Source: Modestobacter versicolor (GTDB lineage: Bacteria > Actinomycetota > Actinomycetes > Mycobacteriales > Geodermatophilaceae). Taken from it: a DNA stretch of 64,000 nt. Of the stretch, positions 60,131-64,000 are shown in pieces; position 1 is the stretch's first letter, and each line of letters starts with the position of its first letter. Location of the stretch: assembly GCF_014195485.1 (NCBI RefSeq), contig NZ_JACIBU010000001.1:1-64000 (forward strand), given 5' to 3'. Below the pieces are notes generated by a model that was given only the letters and a program-made list of their open reading frames with translations, made no database searches and had not been told where the DNA came from. The translations under genes and the position numbers were made by a program.

Positions 60131-60907
60131 TCAGCGGCTGACCGGCTCGGGGGAGAAGCGCCGCCACTCGTCGGTCGCCGTCCCCAGACCGACCGCCGTC
60201 GTCATCCGCAGCGTCGCGGTCAGCCAGAGCAGCAGGTCGTGCAGCCGCAGCCGGGTGAGCGGGACGTCGGGGGCGAGCAGCCGCGCCACCGCCGCCTCGA
60301 GGGCGGCGAACGCCTCCGCGTTGGCGCGCAGTTCCCGGTGGACGACGGCCGCGACGCCGCTGTCGCCCTCGCGCAGGTGCGGCACCGCCTGCAGCCAGGT
60401 GGTGCGGGTGACCAGCGGCACCAGCTCGGGACGGCGGTGGTGCAGCGCGGCGACGACGTAGCGGTCGTGCGGCCCGGGCGGCTCGCCCAGCTCCCGCAGC
60501 GCCGCGCCCACGGTGCCGGGTTCGCCGAGCACCGACAGCTCGTCGTCGGGCAGCTCCCAGAACGGCCGGCCGGCGGCGTGCGCCACGGCGGCGTCGGCCC
60601 GCGGCTGCACGTCGTCCAGCGCGCGGCGCACCGCCGACCAGCCGTCCGGGTCGAGCCGGCCGTGCAGACCCTCGGCGACGAGCACGTCGTCGTCCGCGAG
60701 CGGTCCCGAGGGCACCGGCCGGCGGTCGAAGCGCTCGTAGCCGAAGGCGGCCACCTGCACCCAGCGCCCCTCGCGCTCGATCGGCGAGCGGTAGCGCAGC
60801 GGCCGCCGTCCCCGGGCGTAGCCGAGGACGGCGGCCAGGGCGGTCTCCCACGGCAGCGGGTCGGGACCCGCGGTGGGGAGCTCGAACGCCGGCCGGTCGG
60901 GGGGCAT
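60131..60907 (-). CDS. DUF6308-like protein
   Basis: A 258-residue cytosolic protein. It lacks known motifs; conserved-looking stretches are ALAAVLGYARGRRPLRYRSP, AFGYERFDRRPVPSGPLADDDVLVAEGLHG and LRLHDLLLWLTATLR. This pattern (YxRF, DDVLVAEGL, LHDILLW) fits the actinobacterial DUF6308 family, with no known function. ATG 60907 starts it. It begins eleven bases after the EthD gene's stop, on the same strand, so the two probably form an operon. Confidence 0.75.
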   Translation of the reverse strand: MPPDRPAFELPTAGPDPLPWETALAAVLGYARGRRPLRYRSPIEREGRWVQVAAFGYERFDRRPVPSGPLADDDVLVAEGLHGRLDPDGWSAVRRALDDVQPRADAAVAHAAGRPFWELPDDELSVLGEPGTVGAALRELGEPPGPHDRYVVAALHHRRPELVPLVTRTTWLQAVPHLREGDSGVAAVVHRELRANAEAFAALEAAVARLLAPDVPLTRLRLHDLLLWLTATLRMTTAVGLGTATDEWRRFSPEPVSR

Positions 60908-60918
60908 GGCGGAGCGGG

Positions 60919-61239
60919 TCAGCCCGCCGGGCTGACGTCGTCCACGTCGAAGGCGGCCATGCTCGCCCCACCGGTGGCGAAGGTGGAGACGTCGACCCCG
61001 GCGGCCCGCCCGGCCTCGGAGCCCATGCCCGCGGCCATCGCCTCGGCGGACTCGAAGTCCAGCTCGGCGATCAGGTAGGGCGCCGGCGTGGTCGGGTCCA
61101 TCGAGGCCGGGTGGCCGATGGTGAACCGGAGCAGGCCGGGGATCGCCTGCGCGAGCCCGACGTGCACCTCCCGGTAGTGCCGGTCGAACTCCGCCGGGTC
61201 GGTCGGCTGGCCGTACTGGACGACGAGTCTGTGCACCAC
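60919..61239 (-). CDS. EthD family protein
   Basis: A 106-residue EthD-type dimeric alpha/beta-barrel protein, required in some strains for ether-cleaving P450 systems and otherwise a small monooxygenase/cyclase relative. EFDRHYREVHVGLAQAIPGL is the family signature, followed by PYLIAELDFESAEAMAAGMGSEAG. GTG 61239 has AGGAGG eight bases upstream. It heads a short operon with the DUF6308 gene. No ethA/B/C partners lie near. Confidence 0.92.
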   Translation of the reverse strand: MVHRLVVQYGQPTDPAEFDRHYREVHVGLAQAIPGLLRFTIGHPASMDPTTPAPYLIAELDFESAEAMAAGMGSEAGRAAGVDVSTFATGGASMAAFDVDDVSPAG

Positions 61240-61308
61240 TGCGTTCTCCTCCTGGGGTGTCCGGGCTGCGCTGCCCGGGCGCTGGTCATCACATCAGACG
61301 GCAGGTGG

Positions 61309-62349
61309 TCAGCGGTGGCCGATGCCGCCCGGGCCGTGCTCGGCCGGCACCTCCTCGCCGGCGGCGACCGGGCCGGGCGGGGTGCCGTCGCCGAACGGGC
61401 TGCCGCCGAGCTCCTCGCGGTGGTGCGGGGTCAGCCAGTTCGAGGTGTCCGGCCCCTTCGGGATGATCTGCGTCGGGTTGATGTCGGCGTGGACGACGTA
61501 GTAGTGCTCCTTGATCTGCGGGAAGTCGGTGGTGTCACCGAACCCCGGGGTCTGGAACAGGTCGCGCGCGTAGGCCCACAGCACCGGCATCTCGGCCAGC
61601 TTCTGCCGGTTGGCCTTGAAGTGGCCGTGGTAGACGGGGTCGAAGCGGGCCAGCGTGGTGAACAGCCGGACGTCGGCCTCGGTGATCGTGTCGCCCATCA
61701 GGTAGCGGCGGGTGCTCAGCCGCTCCTCCAGCCAGTCCAGCGCCGTCCAGAGCCGGTCGTAGGCCTTGTCGTAGGCGCGCTGCGAGCCGGCGAACCCGCA
61801 GCGGTAGACGCCGTTGTTGACCTCGGTGAACACCCGCTCGATGACCTCGTCCATCTCCGCGCGCAGGTGCTCGGGGTAGAGGTCCGGGGCGCCGTCGCGG
61901 TGGAACTGCGTCCACTCCGAGGAGAAGTCCAGGGTCATCTGCTTGAAGTCGTTGGTGACGACGGCCCTGGTCGGGATGTCGACCATGGCCGGCACGGTGA
62001 TGCCGCGTGGGTACTCCGGGTCGCGGGCGAAGAAGGCCTCCTGCAGCCGCTCGTAGCCCAGCACCGGGTCGCGGCCGCCGGGGTCGAGGTCGAAGGTCCA
62101 GCTGCGCTCGTCGTGAGTCGGGCCGCAGATGCCCATCGAGATCACCGGCTCGAGCCCGAGCAGCCGCCGGACGATCGCCGCGCGGTTGGCCCACGGGCAG
62201 GCCCGGGCGATGACCAGCCGGTAGCGGCCGGCCTCCACGGGCCAGCCGCTGGAGCCGTCGGCGGTGATCCGGTCGGTGATGTAGTTCTGGTCGCGCTGGT
62301 ACTCCTGGCCGGGTGCGACGTAGCCGCTGCCGCTCTGTTCGGTGCTCAC
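61309..62349 (-). CDS. Glutathionyl-hydroquinone reductase-type GST (Xi class)
   Basis: A 346-residue thioredoxin-fold transferase of the Xi/ECM4 type, which reduces glutathionyl-hydroquinones. The active Cys is in ACPWANR (CPW motif), with GRYRLVIA before it; the C-terminal helical domain has YLMGDTITEADVRLFTTLARFD and the conserved YHGHFKANRQ. Actinobacteria use mycothiol in place of glutathione, so the natural thiol here may be mycothiol. The start is GTG 62349 with GGAGG nine bases upstream. Confidence 0.9.
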   Translation of the reverse strand: MSTEQSGSGYVAPGQEYQRDQNYITDRITADGSSGWPVEAGRYRLVIARACPWANRAAIVRRLLGLEPVISMGICGPTHDERSWTFDLDPGGRDPVLGYERLQEAFFARDPEYPRGITVPAMVDIPTRAVVTNDFKQMTLDFSSEWTQFHRDGAPDLYPEHLRAEMDEVIERVFTEVNNGVYRCGFAGSQRAYDKAYDRLWTALDWLEERLSTRRYLMGDTITEADVRLFTTLARFDPVYHGHFKANRQKLAEMPVLWAYARDLFQTPGFGDTTDFPQIKEHYYVVHADINPTQIIPKGPDTSNWLTPHHREELGGSPFGDGTPPGPVAAGEEVPAEHGPGGIGHR

Positions 62350-62488
62350 GTCCCCACCCTCCCCGAGCGGGTGCCGCAGCGCTCGGTGGGCCCGGCCGCC
62401 GTTGCGCGCGGACGCACCCGTCGCGGGCCGGGACACGTGCACCCGGGCGCAACCGCGGTGCAGGCCGCGGGTCGCCTAGCCTGGGGTC

Positions 62489-62731
62489 ATGGCCGCAGCC
62501 CCGTTCCGCCCGCCCTGGTTCGGCAACGTCGGGGTGCAGGTGCTCGCCGGGATCGCGGTCGTCTACAACCTGTACCAGCTCGTCACCAAGGTCATCGACG
62601 AGCAGTACGGCGAGGCGTTCCTCAGCTTCGCGTGGACCGTGGTCTTCGGTTACGTGCTGCTGGAGTCGCTGCGGGCGCGCAAGGCCCAGCAGACCGCCGT
62701 CGACGACGAGCCGGCCGAGAACACCGACTGA
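62489..62731 (+). CDS. Small two-helix membrane protein
   Basis: An 80-residue protein with two hydrophobic segments (VGVQVLAGIAVVYNLYQLV and FLSFAWTVVFGYVLLESL) and a short charged tail. Function unknown. A -10 hexamer TAGCCT (62477-62482) ends exactly six bases before the ATG and there is no ribosome binding site, the cleanest leaderless arrangement in the window. Its stop codon directly abuts that of the convergent formate/nitrite channel gene, with no space for a terminator between. Confidence 0.78.
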   Translation: MAAAPFRPPWFGNVGVQVLAGIAVVYNLYQLVTKVIDEQYGEAFLSFAWTVVFGYVLLESLRARKAQQTAVDDEPAENTD

Positions 62732-63580
62732 TCAGGCCCGCTCGGCGTCCGGCGCCGAGGTGGTCGCCGCCTCGTCGGGCTGGTCGCGCAGGAACAGGTA
62801 CCAGTAGGACGTCGACACGAAGACCACCGCGCCGACCAGGTTGCCCACGCCGGCGAACAGCCAGTTGAGCAGCACGTCGCCCCAGCCGAGGTCCGGCACC
62901 CCGGCGAAGACGGCCGCGGGCAGGAAGAACATGTTGGCGACGACGTGGTCGAAGCCCATCGCCACGAACGCCATGATCGGGAAGAAGATCGCCAGGATCT
63001 TTCCCGAGACGGTCTTCGACGCCAGCGACATCCACACCGCCAGGCAGACCAGCCAGTTGCAGCCGACCCCGCGCAGGAACGTCTGCCATGGCGACTCGCC
63101 CAGCGCCTTGCCCTCGGCGATCGCGGCGAGCCGCTCGTAGGTCAGCCCGGGGCTCCCGCTGGCCCCCGACTCGCCAATCACGCCGGTCTGCACGGCCAGG
63201 AAGTACGCCACCACCAGGGCGCCGATCAGGTTGCCGACCAGCACCAGCGTCAGGTTCCGGACGACGTCGCCCACGCTGATCTTGCCCCGCATGGCGCTCA
63301 GCGGGACGAGCATCATGTTGCCGGTGGCCAGGTCGGAGCCGGCGATGAGCACCAGCACCAGGCCGAGGGTGAACGCCGCACCCATGAACAGCGTCGGCAG
63401 CGTGCCCCAGGTCTCCGGGTCCAGGCCCGAGGAGACGGTGATCGCCACCAGCGCGCCGAAGGAGATGTAGGCGCCGGCTAGGAAGGCGCTGACCAGCACC
63501 CGGTCCCAGCTGCGGTGGGTCTTCTTGGTCCCGGTCGCGACGGCGGCCTGGGCCATCTCCTGCGGTTCGCGGTCGGACAT
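62732..63580 (-). CDS. Formate/nitrite transporter (FNT) family channel
   Basis: A 282-residue membrane channel for small monovalent anions (formate, nitrite or hydrosulfide). It has six helices with the family blocks LVLIAGSDLATGNMMLVPLSAM (first signature), WLVCLAVWMSL with the cytoplasmic NWLVCLA, and FVAMGFDHVVANMFFLPAA (second signature). The central-gate His is in GFDHVVANM. ATG 63580 has GGAGG six bases upstream. No formate dehydrogenase or nitrite reductase is nearby, so the ion cannot be told from context. Confidence 0.93.
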   Translation of the reverse strand: MSDREPQEMAQAAVATGTKKTHRSWDRVLVSAFLAGAYISFGALVAITVSSGLDPETWGTLPTLFMGAAFTLGLVLVLIAGSDLATGNMMLVPLSAMRGKISVGDVVRNLTLVLVGNLIGALVVAYFLAVQTGVIGESGASGSPGLTYERLAAIAEGKALGESPWQTFLRGVGCNWLVCLAVWMSLASKTVSGKILAIFFPIMAFVAMGFDHVVANMFFLPAAVFAGVPDLGWGDVLLNWLFAGVGNLVGAVVFVSTSYWYLFLRDQPDEAATTSAPDAERA

Positions 63581-63669
63581 CGGTGCCTCCGGGGGACGCT
63601 CCCGCGGCCGTCTGCTCGGCCACCGGGACCAGCCTCGCGGGCCGGGCGCCGTCCTGCCAGGCGGGAGGG

Positions 63670-63969
63670 TCAGTAGGAGCCGCCGCCGTCGCTGCCGCCG
63701 CTGCTGCCGCCGTCGGAGCCGCCACCCCAGCCGCCACCCCAGCCGCCGCCGTCCCAGCCGCCGCCGGGGTGCCGGTCGTCCCCGTTCGCCCCGCCGTCCC
63801 CGGTCCAGGTGCTGCCGGTCGACCCGTCGGTGCCGTACCCGCCCTGCTGCCACTGCCGCCGGCGCTTCCAGCGGCGGTGGTCGCGCCGCGCGCTGACGAC
63901 GACGAGCACCAGGACGGCGGTCATCGCCACGGCCATGAACGCGACCGGGATGAGGAAGAACGACGGCAC
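63670..63969 (-). CDS. Small membrane protein with Gly-rich tail
   Basis: A 99-residue protein: one N-terminal hydrophobic helix (FFLIPVAFMAVAMTAVLVLVVV), a basic stretch (SARRDHRRWKRRRQW), then a long low-complexity Gly/Asp/Ser/Trp tail (GGGWDGGGWGGGWGGG, SGGSDGGGSY). Function unknown. GTG 63969 has GGAGG six bases upstream. It lies 89 bases upstream of the FNT gene on the same strand and could be co-transcribed. The tail composition is unlike its neighbours. Confidence 0.7.
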   Translation of the reverse strand: MPSFFLIPVAFMAVAMTAVLVLVVVSARRDHRRWKRRRQWQQGGYGTDGSTGSTWTGDGGANGDDRHPGGGWDGGGWGGGWGGGSDGGSSGGSDGGGSY

Positions 63970-64000
63970 CGGGGACCTCCGGCTCGGGGGAGAGGGTGAG

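Overview
The window is about three-quarters G+C and densely coding on both strands. It has many GTG starts, GGAGG-type ribosome binding sites, four-base ATGA/GTGA overlaps and several start codons that look leaderless. This is typical of a free-living actinobacterium. The family mix (RsbQ/RsbP-type stress module, HelR-type RNA polymerase ATPase, Sacsin-type ATPase, TIGR03086, DUF1206 and EthD proteins) and the palindrome families suggest Geodermatophilaceae (Blastococcus, Geodermatophilus, Modestobacter); that placement is inference. I see no rRNA, tRNA, insertion sequence, prophage or CRISPR array. No gene-free gap exceeds about 230 bases.

Layout. 1-6.1 kb: a truncated M20 peptidase coupled to a large S9 peptidase/beta-lactamase-fold gene with several apparent indels, a coiled-coil protein and a diguanylate cyclase. 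6.3-10.5 kb: benzaldehyde-type aldehyde dehydrogenase, type II NADH dehydrogenase, an alpha/beta hydrolase and a DoxX-like protein. 10.6-15.4 kb: a small Cys-rich protein, a DEAD-box RNA helicase and a divergent GlxA-type regulator/MFS transporter pair. 15.5-21.8 kb: an aldehyde dehydrogenase-GMC oxidoreductase operon, divergent from an SDR-acyl-CoA synthetase-MaoC operon; together these suggest alcohol, aldehyde or acyl catabolism. 21.8-26.7 kb: a hydrolase, a 981-residue Sacsin-type ATPase, a 46-bp tandem repeat and two small genes. 26.7-32 kb: MetE-like enzyme, STAS antagonist, HSL-type lipase and two tandem DUF1206 membrane proteins.

32-39 kb is the most unusual stretch. It holds a 33-residue stand-alone RanBP2-type zinc finger, a compact catalase-like protein translationally coupled to a macro-like/SIR2 fusion, a CYP152 P450 with the OleT-type active-site triad, and a translationally coupled RsbQ/RsbP-like stress pair. 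39-46 kb: an AbiEi/DUF559-like protein, a HelR-type ATPase, a surface protein with a sortase-like C-terminus, and an AlaX-type editing protein. 46-53 kb: DUF1905, WYL regulator, DinB, DUF1810, and an MMPL transporter next to its probable two-component system. 53-57 kb: a TetR regulator divergent from an SDR, with paired operators over a promoter, then two coupled acyl-CoA dehydrogenases and a GNAT. 57-64 kb: alkaline phosphatase, TIGR03086, DUF6308, EthD, glutathionyl-hydroquinone-reductase-type GST, a formate/nitrite-type channel and two small membrane proteins.

Non-coding structure is rich. Three dispersed hairpins begin directly at stop codons and keep pairing although their stem sequences differ (25.8, 40.0 and 46.0 kb). 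There is a perfect 52-bp palindromic terminator at 7.8 kb, a pair of palindromes sharing one core at 57.1 kb, and several good operator candidates. Eleven start codons lie exactly six bases after a NANNNT hexamer, which points to leaderless transcription.
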